DNA from: JANMDU01 sp043777675
GTDB lineage: Bacteria > Pseudomonadota > Gammaproteobacteria > Burkholderiales > Burkholderiaceae_C
Length of the DNA stretch: 64,000 nucleotides
NCBI GenBank assembly: GCA_043777675.1
Contig: JAYWHR010000010.1
Coordinates: 1 to 64,000 of the forward strand
Direction of reading: 5' to 3'
This document shows, in pieces, positions 34,416 through 42,658 of this stretch (its first letter is position 1; every line of letters begins with the position of its first letter). The translations under genes were made by a program, and so were the position numbers. Below the pieces are notes generated by a model. It searched no databases and had not been told where the DNA came from. It saw only the letters and a program-made list of their open reading frames with translations.

Positions 34416-36815
34416 CTATTCAATCCTTATCACACCCGTGGGCTTAAAGCCCAAATCTGCTGCTTTTCCTTTGCGAGCTCTTGCGCTGCGGGCATTATTC
34501 AAGCTGCGGATTTCTAGCTGCTCTTCGCGCTCTTTGCCGCCCCGGCCGATGCCGAAAATTTTGATGCTGCGGCTATACGCTGCAGCGCCAGCCAGCGTGT
34601 CTTTCGCGTCCAGATCAATCAGCATCAGGCCGCGCCCGCCCCCTAGCATGGCTTTGAGCTCGGTGATTTCAAAGGTCAAAATACGGCCGCCAGTAGATGC
34701 GCAGGCCACATGTGTGGATGCTATTAATTTAGGAGCACTATGCGCATATTCTATGCCGGCAACTGCCGTATTTTGCATAAGAATATCGAGTGGGGAAGGC
34801 TTGCAGACCGTCTCACCTGTTTGCACGCTGATAAACGCTTTACCGGCCTTTTGGCGGGAGATCATGTGCTCTACATTGGCAATAAAACCGTAGCCGCCAC
34901 TGCTGCTCAGCAAAAGCTGGGCGCTGGCTGCGCCTGCGAAATAGTGCAGGAGTTGCGTACCGCTTTCTAGCTCAATCAGTGTTGTCACTGGCTGACCATC
35001 GCCACGCGCGCCAGGTAGGAGGGAAACATTCACGCTATACACCCGGCCATTGCTGCCGAAAGCGAGCAGCGTATCCACTGTGCGGCATTCAAACGTGTCA
35101 TACAAACCATCACCGGCTTTGAAAGCGAAGCTGCTCCGCTCGTGGCCATGGCCTGTGCGCGCGCGCACCCAGCCTTTGGCGGAGACAACGACGGTGACGG
35201 CTTCGTCAATGATTTTGATCTCGGCTACTGATTTTTTCTCAGCTTGAATCAGCGTGCGGCGCGGATCTTTAGCGGGATCACCGAAAGTTTTGGTATCTTG
35301 CTCGATCTCTTTGATCATCAAGCGGCGCAGCGTAGCGGGCGAATTGATAATTTCTTCTAGCTTGCCTTGCTCTGCTTTTAATTCACTCAGCTCTTGCTCG
35401 ATCTTGATGGCTTCCAGCCTTGCGAGCTGGCGCAGGCGGATTTCTAAAATATCTTCGGCCTGCCGGTCGGTCAGTTTGAAGCGTGCGATCAATGCAGCTT
35501 TTGGCTCATCGCTTTGGCGAATGATGGCGATCACTTCGTCAATATTGAGCAAAACGATCTGGCGGCCTTCCAAAATATGAATACGCTCCAGCACTTTTTC
35601 CAAACGATGGCGCGAGCGCCGCTCAATCGTGGTGGCGCGGAATTCGATCCACTCTTCTAGCATCAGCCGCAAGCTTTTCAGCATCGGGCGGCCATCAAGA
35701 CCAATCGAAGTCAGGTTGATGGGGCAACTGCTCTCCAGCGACGTGTGCGCAAGTAGCGCAGTGATCAACTCCTGCTGGCCGATCTTGCTCGTCTTCGGCT
35801 CAAACACGAGGCGCACATGCGCATCTTTGTTGCTCTCATCGCGCGCCACATCCAAAAGCGCGAGCATGCTAGCCTTGAGCTGCGTTTGATCTGAGCTGAG
35901 CGCTTTCTTGCCGGTTTTAACCTTTGGATTGGTGATTTCTTCAATCTCTTCCAGCACCTTGGCTGTGCTCACACCCTGCGGCAGCTCGGTAACGACGAGC
36001 TGCCATTGGCCGCGCGCCAGCTCTTCAATCTTCCAGCGTGCGCGGATTTTGAGCGAGCCGCGCCCTGTGCGATAGGCATCGGCAATGTCTGATGCGGGGC
36101 TGATGATCTGGCCGCCATTGGCGAAATCGGGGCCGGGCACGAGCGTGAAAAGCTCTTCATCGCTCAGCTTTGCATTCTTAATGAGCGCCACGGTAGCCTG
36201 CGCAATTTCAGACAAGTTGTGGCTGGGAATTTCTGTCGCCAAACCCACCGCGATACCGCTGGCGCCATTGAGCAAATCAAACGGCAAACGAGCGGGCAAG
36301 AGGCGCGGCTCAGTCTCTGAGCCATCGTAGTTGGGCGCGAAATCTACCGTGCCCATATCGAGCTCATCTGTTAGCAGCGTGGCGATTTTTGAAAGTCGAG
36401 CTTCGGTGTAGCGCATTGCGGCGGCGCTGTCGCCATCGCGCGAGCCAAAATTGCCCTGCCCATCGACCAGCGGATAGCGCTGCGAAAACCCTTGCGCCAT
36501 GCGCACCATCGCGTCGTAAGCGGCGCTGTCGCCATGCGGATGGTATTTGCCTAATACATCGCCAACTACGCGAGCTGATTTCACAGGTTTCGCACCATTG
36601 ACGCCATTGCTGCCGCCAAAACTTAAGCCCATCCGATGCATCGAGTAAATGATTCGCCGCTGCACCGGCTTTTGGCCATCGCATACATCCGGCAGAGCGC
36701 GGCCTTTGACGACGCTAAGCGCGTATTCGAGGTAGGCGCGCTGGGCGTAAGCTGCGAGATTGAGACCGGTATCTTCCGAGTCTGAGCGACTTAATTTTTC
36801 TGAATCAATGGTCAT
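34416..36815 (-). CDS. parC: DNA topoisomerase IV subunit A
   Basis: 799 residues. The catalytic domain has the Tyr of RYTEARLSKIA, the quinolone-pocket region GKYHPHGDSAAYDAMVRMAQ and GNFGSRDGDSAAAMRYTEAR. The C-terminal beta-pinwheel ends with GFKPTGVIRIE. With ParE it decatenates daughter chromosomes. The start at 36815 lies 4 bases after the stop of the GGDEF-like gene, so translation is probably coupled. In the pinwheel, about residues 681-699 (NTAVAGIEYAHSAPKLIAS) are encoded by an interspersed-repeat copy that looks inserted in frame. Confidence 0.96.
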   Translation of the reverse strand: MTIDSEKLSRSDSEDTGLNLAAYAQRAYLEYALSVVKGRALPDVCDGQKPVQRRIIYSMHRMGLSFGGSNGVNGAKPVKSARVVGDVLGKYHPHGDSAAYDAMVRMAQGFSQRYPLVDGQGNFGSRDGDSAAAMRYTEARLSKIATLLTDELDMGTVDFAPNYDGSETEPRLLPARLPFDLLNGASGIAVGLATEIPSHNLSEIAQATVALIKNAKLSDEELFTLVPGPDFANGGQIISPASDIADAYRTGRGSLKIRARWKIEELARGQWQLVVTELPQGVSTAKVLEEIEEITNPKVKTGKKALSSDQTQLKASMLALLDVARDESNKDAHVRLVFEPKTSKIGQQELITALLAHTSLESSCPINLTSIGLDGRPMLKSLRLMLEEWIEFRATTIERRSRHRLEKVLERIHILEGRQIVLLNIDEVIAIIRQSDEPKAALIARFKLTDRQAEDILEIRLRQLARLEAIKIEQELSELKAEQGKLEEIINSPATLRRLMIKEIEQDTKTFGDPAKDPRRTLIQAEKKSVAEIKIIDEAVTVVVSAKGWVRARTGHGHERSSFAFKAGDGLYDTFECRTVDTLLAFGSNGRVYSVNVSLLPGARGDGQPVTTLIELESGTQLLHYFAGAASAQLLLSSSGGYGFIANVEHMISRQKAGKAFISVQTGETVCKPSPLDILMQNTAVAGIEYAHSAPKLIASTHVACASTGGRILTFEITELKAMLGGGRGLMLIDLDAKDTLAGAAAYSRSIKIFGIGRGGKEREEQLEIRSLNNARSARARKGKAADLGFKPTGVIRIE
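34720..34773 (+). repeat. Interspersed 50-bp repeat inside parC
   Basis: Sequence pattern GCTATTAATTTAGGAGCACT, then ATGCGCATATTCTATGCCGG followed by CAACTGCCGTATTT. It is in frame within the parC C-terminal domain. Confidence 0.87.
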
Positions 36816-36819
36816 AACA

Positions 36820-37968
36820 CTATTTTGAATCGAACAAGGTTTTGAGCAACAGAAATGGTTTAGCGTTTGCATCTTGCAAATGCTCTACCCACTTCGTTTG
36901 TAGCTGGGTTAGCCAAGCCGTGATATCTTGGCTGCCAGCAGGTAGGCGTGCGCCCAAAATACGCATCTTCATGCTTTCAGCGCCTGCATGAGGACGCTGC
37001 AAACGCAGACTCGCTGCTACTATTTTTGAAGAGACTTCCTTCAGATACTCAGGGCTATTCATGCCATCAATCAAGACCGCAAAAGTACTGTGGCTCATGC
37101 GGCAAATGGCATCCTGACTTCGTGCGGTGCGACGTACAAGCTCAGAGGTCATCAACACGCCCAACTCCGGATTGTTTGGCGATACAGATTTAGAAAATGC
37201 ACCATGATTCGTGTTGGACACCATCAACACTGCAGCCTCATATGCCAGTAATGTTGAGCGCTCGGCAGATTGCTGCACAGCAAGAGCAAAAGCCTTCGGA
37301 GTCATGCAACCAGTTAAAGGATCAACCATTTCGTAAGAGCCAGCCCGTAGAGTTGATTCGCTCAACAACCTACTTCGCCAAACCAAACTAATATAAGTGG
37401 CAAAGCAATACAGACAGATGTGCAAAGACATCCAGATGGTGTGGGCTTGCGGCTTTGTCCAGCCCGTCAAGCTCACGAGCACAGATTGCACCCAAGGAAA
37501 CAAAACGAAGCCAGCAAACATAAACACCAATCCAGCGACCATCCATACAAACCATGGCAAGGACCGCCGCCACATGCGATTGATCGACCATACCGAGGCC
37601 ATCAACCAACACAGTCCGTATATCTGAATGATCAAGTCGTACCAGAGCCCAGGCATTGCCAAAAAGGCGTCATAAAAGGCAAGCAAGACACCCCAAGCGC
37701 TGACTGCAGCCAACACAAGCGAAGGACGCCGAAGTGCGCCGCGCCGGCCAGCCGCCATGATCAAAATCACATGTGAAAACACCAAACCAAGCTCGTGAAA
37801 TGCCAACGCCTTACTTAACTGAAGACTGAGGATTCCCAGTAGCGCAGCGCCTGCTAAAACTGCTAATGATGGCTCTCGATAGGTCGCACTGATCAATAAA
37901 GACAACAAGAAAATGACAGACAGCACGCCTAACAACATGCCGGATATCCATGAATAATCAGCGCTCAT
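36820..37968 (-). CDS. Membrane protein with degenerate GGDEF-like domain
   Basis: About 382 residues. Several membrane helices occupy about residues 6-200, followed by a GGDEF-like domain beginning MVDPLTGCMTPKAFALAVQQ, which matches the usual DPLTGLxNRRAF start. The catalytic GGDEF loop is replaced by RMSHSTFAVLIDG, so diguanylate cyclase activity is not expected; it may sense or bind a signal. I start it at 37968 (MSADYSW), which follows a GAGG box and overlaps the transglycosylase stop (ATGAGCGCTGA). The longer start at 37998 is less likely. It leads directly into parC. Confidence 0.82.
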   Translation of the reverse strand: MSADYSWISGMLLGVLSVIFLLSLLISATYREPSLAVLAGAALLGILSLQLSKALAFHELGLVFSHVILIMAAGRRGALRRPSLVLAAVSAWGVLLAFYDAFLAMPGLWYDLIIQIYGLCWLMASVWSINRMWRRSLPWFVWMVAGLVFMFAGFVLFPWVQSVLVSLTGWTKPQAHTIWMSLHICLYCFATYISLVWRSRLLSESTLRAGSYEMVDPLTGCMTPKAFALAVQQSAERSTLLAYEAAVLMVSNTNHGAFSKSVSPNNPELGVLMTSELVRRTARSQDAICRMSHSTFAVLIDGMNSPEYLKEVSSKIVAASLRLQRPHAGAESMKMRILGARLPAGSQDITAWLTQLQTKWVEHLQDANAKPFLLLKTLFDSK

Positions 37969-38947
37969 CTTTCGCCTCACCTCTTGCTTCAGAGCCAATG
38001 ACCGAGCGCTCAGGCATGCTTTGTAGGGGTCTCACCATGTTGCCTCTGCCACTGATTTGACCCAGCTCAGAACTTGAGCTGTTTGGCCCATTCGCAAACT
38101 CCATGCGTACTCGCCCCGGTTGCGTTGGCGTCCCACTGCGTTGATCTTGCCGCTGCATCAATGCCAAAGGTGGTTTGAGCTGGTTATAGATCTGCATCAC
38201 CGTAACGACGTAATTTTGGGTTTCTTTGAATGGTGGAATCTTGTTGCCATAGCGCTGCACCGCGCCTTCACCTGCGTTGTAGGCCGCCAGTGCTAGCTCC
38301 AATCTGCCGGGAAACATGTTGATCAGATCGCGCAGGTAGCGCGTACCGGCCTTGATATTGGTTTTCGGATCAGTGAGCTTTTTCTCAATCGGCGTTTTGG
38401 CATCGCCACTCACGCCGTAGCGCTGCGCGGTGGGCGGCATGAGTTGCATCAGGCCCACTGCTCCCTTGGGGCTCACCGCACTCGCATCAAAGCCGCTCTC
38501 GGTAGCGATCAAAGCTTGCAGTAATTCAAAATCCACGTTGTGCGCAGTGGATGCTTCTCGCATGTGATGCTTCACTGCTTTGAAATTTGGCGAAACTTCA
38601 AAAAAGGCTAATAATTTGGTTTGCCTCGCCGGCAAGGCCACAGGCCTAGGCGTCGCGATCTCTGGCTGAGGTTTTGCAGCACTGACTACACCATCGCGCG
38701 TATCAAAACCCGTATTACCTCTGAAAAACAACTCATAGCGATCATCCAGCTTCTCCGCCGCAAAATGCGCCACGCCCTTAGCATCGATATAGCCCCACAC
38801 ATCGGCATGCGCAGCTGTGGAGATCGCGAGCATGCTCAATGTCATCAGTATGGATCCACAAGCCAACAACGACTTCAGCTTCCAATTTAATAGCAGTCTG
38901 GGCAATAAGTACGCCGGCAATATGCCATTTTTTATAGTAAACAACAT
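37958..38947 (-). CDS. Lytic transglycosylase (SLT domain) with N-terminal DUF4124-like segment
   Basis: About 329 residues. After a signal-like segment (LLACGSILMTLSMLAISTAAHA) there is a DUF4124-like stretch (WGYIDAKGVAHFAAEKLDD). The SLT domain follows with the catalytic Glu in IATESGFDASAVSPKGAVGL, then MQLMPPTAQRYGV and AYNAGEGAVQRYGN. It cleaves peptidoglycan to anhydromuropeptides in the periplasm. The frame upstream of the signal is supplied by an interspersed-repeat copy, which adds NGILPAYLLPRLLLNWK to the N-terminus unless a downstream start is used. It begins in a TGATG overlap with the GNAT gene. Confidence 0.9.
   Translation of the reverse strand: MLFTIKNGILPAYLLPRLLLNWKLKSLLACGSILMTLSMLAISTAAHADVWGYIDAKGVAHFAAEKLDDRYELFFRGNTGFDTRDGVVSAAKPQPEIATPRPVALPARQTKLLAFFEVSPNFKAVKHHMREASTAHNVDFELLQALIATESGFDASAVSPKGAVGLMQLMPPTAQRYGVSGDAKTPIEKKLTDPKTNIKAGTRYLRDLINMFPGRLELALAAYNAGEGAVQRYGNKIPPFKETQNYVVTVMQIYNQLKPPLALMQRQDQRSGTPTQPGRVRMEFANGPNSSSSELGQISGRGNMVRPLQSMPERSVIGSEARGEAKDER
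38884..38935 (+). repeat. Interspersed 50-bp repeat at the 5' end of the lytic transglycosylase gene
   Basis: Sequence pattern AATTTAATAGCAGTCTGGGC, then AATAAGTACGCCGGCAATAT followed by GCCATTTTTTA. It lies between the first possible start codon and the signal peptide of the transglycosylase. Confidence 0.85.
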
Positions 38948-39528
38948 CAAAATGTAGCCTCTAGCCCTTCCAAGCCGGTTACTCGACGTGCATCAAATTC
39001 TGTGCGCAGCATGGAGAGCACATGCAGCGAATCAAAATCCGCGCTCGCCTGTGAGCCGCGCCCTGAAGGCAAACTACTCGCGCGCTGCTCTAAGCGAACT
39101 GCCTCGCGCAGCGTACCTTCCATGACAAAACCCTCAGAGTCATACAAAGCCTTCGCCCGCACATTGCGCGATTTCACATCCAGCCAAAAGCGATGCGCCC
39201 CCAAATCATCAAACGCCACGCGCTTGGCCACTCGCAGCGCAGCACGCCCCAACCCCTGCCCTTTGGACTGAATCACCATGCGCTTGAGCTCAATCGACTG
39301 ATGCGGATTGCGACAGCCAATCAGAATTAAAAACCCCACGGCCTCCAAGCCAGAGCCGCCTTCCACAATAAAGTGCCGCATATCTGGAAACCGAATGGAA
39401 GCCTCATGTTGCGTCCGCTCCCATGGCGTGATAAACGGTAAGTTTTCCGCATCCTGCTCCAATGAGAGCACGAAAGCGATGTCGCTGGCAAGCGTGGGGC
39501 GAAGGCGGATGCGAGGGGCTTGAGTCAT
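38947..39528 (-). CDS. GNAT-family N-acetyltransferase (RimJ/RimL-like)
   Basis: 193 residues. The start (RIRLRPTLASDIAFVLSLE) and the acetyl-CoA-binding stretch SKGQGLGRAALRVAKRVAFDDLG, with AHRFWLDVKSRNVRAKALY and YDSEGFVMEGTLREAV after it, are typical of RimJ/RimL-type acetyltransferases. These acetylate N-termini or small molecules; the acceptor is unknown. The start at 39528 follows an AGGAGAG box. It overlaps the transglycosylase (TGATG) and sits 5 bases after the DUF1016 gene stop. Confidence 0.88.
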   Translation of the reverse strand: MTQAPRIRLRPTLASDIAFVLSLEQDAENLPFITPWERTQHEASIRFPDMRHFIVEGGSGLEAVGFLILIGCRNPHQSIELKRMVIQSKGQGLGRAALRVAKRVAFDDLGAHRFWLDVKSRNVRAKALYDSEGFVMEGTLREAVRLEQRASSLPSGRGSQASADFDSLHVLSMLRTEFDARRVTGLEGLEATF

Positions 39529-39533
39529 AAAAA

Positions 39534-40562
39534 TCACTCTCCTGCCTGCTTGATACCCAACTCCAACTCACGCCGCAAGCTCTCACGATCTGGCAGGTAG
39601 AGCTGATACTTTTGCACAAAGAGTTGGCTGTTCATGTTGTAAGTAGCATATTCGACCAGCAATTCATCTTTGTTGCGGCTCAGGATAATACCGATCGGCG
39701 GATTGTCGCCTTCAATGTTTTCCTCTTTCGCGAAATAGCCAAGATACATATTCATCTGGCCGATATCGTGATGTTGCACATCGCCCAGCTTGAGGTCAAT
39801 CAACACGAAGCAGCGCAAGATGCGGTGATAGAAAACCAGATCGACTTTGTAATGCGTATTGTCCAGCGTGATGCGGTATTGCCGCCCCACAAATGTGAAA
39901 CCTTTTCCAAGCTCCAACATGAAGCTTTGGAGGTGATCACACAAGACCGTTTCGAGTTGCGTTTCTGAAATATGTGTGGCTTCGGGAATTTTGAGGAATT
40001 CAAAGACGTAAGGCTCCCGCAGCAAATCGCTGGGTTGCTCGATCAGTTGACCTTGAGCCGCCAGCTTCTGGATGCCTTGCTTGTCTTTGCTAGCCGCAAG
40101 CCTCAAAAACAACAAAGATTCTTTCTGTCGCACCAGCTCACGAACCGACCAACGCTCCGCAAAGCTCTGCTTTTCGTAGAAACTCCTCTCTAACGGATCA
40201 TCGAGCTTGAGTAGCTCCACAACATGTGACCAGCTCAATAAGTGCGACAGCGTCGCACCTATTGGATAGGCCACATAGAACTGGCGAATACGAATAAGAT
40301 TGCTGCGGCTAAATCCCTTGCCATGATGCAAGATCAGGTCGCGGGACAGACGATCCAGCAAACCTGACCCGTAATCTGCCCTTTCTTGCCCTGCCTGCTC
40401 AAATTCAATAATGTGCTGCCCAATCTTCCAGTAGGTATCGATCAACTGTGCATTGACAGCTTGAACGGCACGCCCCTGCCCTAAGAGTAAAGTGGCCGAG
40501 ATTTGGCCGACCAGACCTGCGTAGCCTGTGGAGCCAAGGACGGGCTTGACCAAGCTAGCCAT
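39534..40562 (-). CDS. DUF1016/YhcG-family PD-(D/E)XK nuclease
   Basis: 342 residues. The N-terminal DUF1016 helical domain contains QLIDTYWKIGQHIIEFEQ and GKGFSRSNLIRIRQFYVAYP. The C-terminal YhcG nuclease domain contains FTFVGRQYRITLDNTHYKVD, DLVFYHRILRCFVLIDLK, LGYFAKEENIEGDNPPIG and IILSRNKDELLVEYA. The PD-(D/E)XK residues appear as D in YKVDLVF and DLK. The family occurs widely near restriction systems; its function is unproved. The start overlaps the parE stop (TGATG), so it is embedded in the parE-parC gene chain, an unusual place. Confidence 0.92.
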   Translation of the reverse strand: MASLVKPVLGSTGYAGLVGQISATLLLGQGRAVQAVNAQLIDTYWKIGQHIIEFEQAGQERADYGSGLLDRLSRDLILHHGKGFSRSNLIRIRQFYVAYPIGATLSHLLSWSHVVELLKLDDPLERSFYEKQSFAERWSVRELVRQKESLLFLRLAASKDKQGIQKLAAQGQLIEQPSDLLREPYVFEFLKIPEATHISETQLETVLCDHLQSFMLELGKGFTFVGRQYRITLDNTHYKVDLVFYHRILRCFVLIDLKLGDVQHHDIGQMNMYLGYFAKEENIEGDNPPIGIILSRNKDELLVEYATYNMNSQLFVQKYQLYLPDRESLRRELELGIKQAGE

Positions 40563-42529
40563 CAAACATCCACCTCCACCGAATCCCCATGCAGCTCCAT
40601 CAGCTCTCTGCGGGCCGCAGCTTCGCCTTTGCCCATCAGTTGGTTGAAGCTATTGCCCGTTTGCGCAAAATCGAGGTTGCCATATTGAATCGGGAGCAAC
40701 CGGCGGGTGTCAGGATTGAGCGTCGTTTCCCACAGTTGCTCGGCATTCATTTCCCCTAAGCCTTTGAAGCGGCTGATCGTCCACTTGCCCTCGGCCACAC
40801 CTTCTTTGCGAAGCTTGTCGAGGATCGCGGTGAGCTCGCCAGCATCTAGTGCATACACCTTACCAGCGGATTTTTTGCCACGCGCTGGCGTATCTACGCG
40901 AAATAGCGGCGGGCGTGCAACATACAAGTTGCCCGATTCGATCAGCTTGGGGAAATGCTTGAAAAACAGCGTCAGCAGGAGGACTTGAATGTGTGAGCCG
41001 TCCACATCCGCGTCACTCAAAATACAAATCTTGCCGTAGCGCAGGCCGCTCATATCCGGCGAATCATCGGGGCCATGCGGATCCACGCCAATCGCCACCG
41101 AAATATCGTGAATCTCGGTGTTGGCAAACAGGCGATCACGCTCCACTTCCCACGTATTGAGCACTTTCCCACGCAGCGGCAAAATCGCCTGCGTCTCTTT
41201 ATCGCGCCCCATCTTGGCTGAGCCGCCAGCAGAATCGCCCTCGACCAAGAACACTTCGTTATGCGCCAAATCTTTGCTCTCGCAATCGGTGAGCTTGCCC
41301 GGCAACACCGCCACCCCGGAGCCTTTGCGCTTTTCTACTTTTTGCCCCGCGCGCTGGCGAGTTTGCGCCGCTTTGATGGCCAGCTCAGCCAATCTTTTAC
41401 CGTAATCCACATGTTGATTAAGCCAAAGCTCCATCGCCGGGCGCACGTAGCTGGAAACAAGCCGCACCGCATCACGAGAATTGAGCCGCTCCTTGATCTG
41501 CCCTTGAAACTGCGGATCTAGCACCTTCGCACTCAGCACGTAGGATGCCCGTGCAAACACATCTTCCGGCATCAGCTTCACACCTTTGGGGAGCAGCGAA
41601 TGCAAATCCACAAAGCTCTTCACGGCCGTAAACAATCCATCTCGCAGCCCACTGTCATGCGAGCCGCCCGCACTCGTCGGAATCAAATTCACATAGCTCT
41701 CTCGAACGGCATTGCCCTCTTCGGTAAAAGCCACACACCAAGCCGCGCCCTCGCCCTCGGCAAAGGTATCGTTATTTTCCGCAAAGCCTTCGCCCTCCCA
41801 AAGCGGAATCACGGCATCAGCCGGCAAACTTTGCTCCAAGTAATCGCGCAGGCCGCCTTTGTATTGCCAACTTTGCGTGTCTTTTTTCTTCTCATCGACG
41901 AGCGAGACCGTCACGCCGGGCATGAGCACAGCCTTGCTGCGCAGCAAATGCACCAGCTCGGCATGCGGCAGCACCGCGCTTTCAAAATACTTCGCATCCG
42001 GCCAAGCGCGCACGGAAGTGCCGTTTCTGCGATCCCCTTCAATCTGCTTGCGCAGATGCAGCTTCTCAATCACATCACCGCCAGAGAACACGAGCTTCGC
42101 CACCATGCCCTCACGATGGCTCGTGACTTCCAGCCGCTTAGCCAGCGCATTCGTCACGCTCACGCCCACGCCATGCAAGCCGCCCGAGAAGCTGTAAGCG
42201 CCGCCCTTGCCTTTGTCAAACTTGCCGCCCGCATGCAGCCGCGTAAACACAATCTCCAGCACCGCCACTTTTTCTTCAGGGTGCATGCCAAACGGAATGC
42301 CGCGCCCATCGTCATGCACGCTCACCGAACCATCTGAGTGCAGCTCCACCTTGAGCCGTTTGCCATGCCCAGCCAGCGCCTCATCCGCCGAGTTATCCAG
42401 CACCTCTTGAATAATGTGTAGCGGATTATCAGTGCGCGTATACATGCCCGGCCGCTGCTTGACGGGCTCCAGCCCCTTGAGCACACGGATCGAGCCTTCG
42501 GAATATTGAGTAGGTAACTTGTCTGCCAT
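40562..42529 (-). CDS. parE: DNA topoisomerase IV subunit B
   Basis: 655 residues. The ATPase domain shows EVLDNSADEALAGHGKRL, DDGRGIPFGMHPEEK and GGLHGVGVSVTNALAK. The TOPRIM domain shows EVFLVEGDSAGGSAKMGRD and LSDADVDGSHIQVLLLT. The C-terminus FKGLGEMNAEQLWETTLNP completes the pattern. The QTRQRAGQKVEKRKGSG stretch belongs to the region joining the domains. It forms topoisomerase IV with ParC, encoded about 6 kb away at the other end of the same overlapping chain. It is divergent from the coiled-coil gene at 42659. Confidence 0.97.
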   Translation of the reverse strand: MADKLPTQYSEGSIRVLKGLEPVKQRPGMYTRTDNPLHIIQEVLDNSADEALAGHGKRLKVELHSDGSVSVHDDGRGIPFGMHPEEKVAVLEIVFTRLHAGGKFDKGKGGAYSFSGGLHGVGVSVTNALAKRLEVTSHREGMVAKLVFSGGDVIEKLHLRKQIEGDRRNGTSVRAWPDAKYFESAVLPHAELVHLLRSKAVLMPGVTVSLVDEKKKDTQSWQYKGGLRDYLEQSLPADAVIPLWEGEGFAENNDTFAEGEGAAWCVAFTEEGNAVRESYVNLIPTSAGGSHDSGLRDGLFTAVKSFVDLHSLLPKGVKLMPEDVFARASYVLSAKVLDPQFQGQIKERLNSRDAVRLVSSYVRPAMELWLNQHVDYGKRLAELAIKAAQTRQRAGQKVEKRKGSGVAVLPGKLTDCESKDLAHNEVFLVEGDSAGGSAKMGRDKETQAILPLRGKVLNTWEVERDRLFANTEIHDISVAIGVDPHGPDDSPDMSGLRYGKICILSDADVDGSHIQVLLLTLFFKHFPKLIESGNLYVARPPLFRVDTPARGKKSAGKVYALDAGELTAILDKLRKEGVAEGKWTISRFKGLGEMNAEQLWETTLNPDTRRLLPIQYGNLDFAQTGNSFNQLMGKGEAAARRELMELHGDSVEVDV

Positions 42530-42658
42530 GAGAGCGATTGTAGTGGCTAGACAATCAAAAACTGGCTAAAAAAACAGCGTTATGGTTTAATGTCCGTTAA
42601 ATTGGCTCTTTATCTATTCTGGTTGAGACTATTCAATTAACACTTTTGAGGACGCAAT

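Noticed and set aside
37000..37040. Possible repeat copy (GCTACTATTTTTGAAGAGAC) in the GGDEF-like gene
   Set aside because: Only a short part is similar and TATGCCGGCTA is absent.
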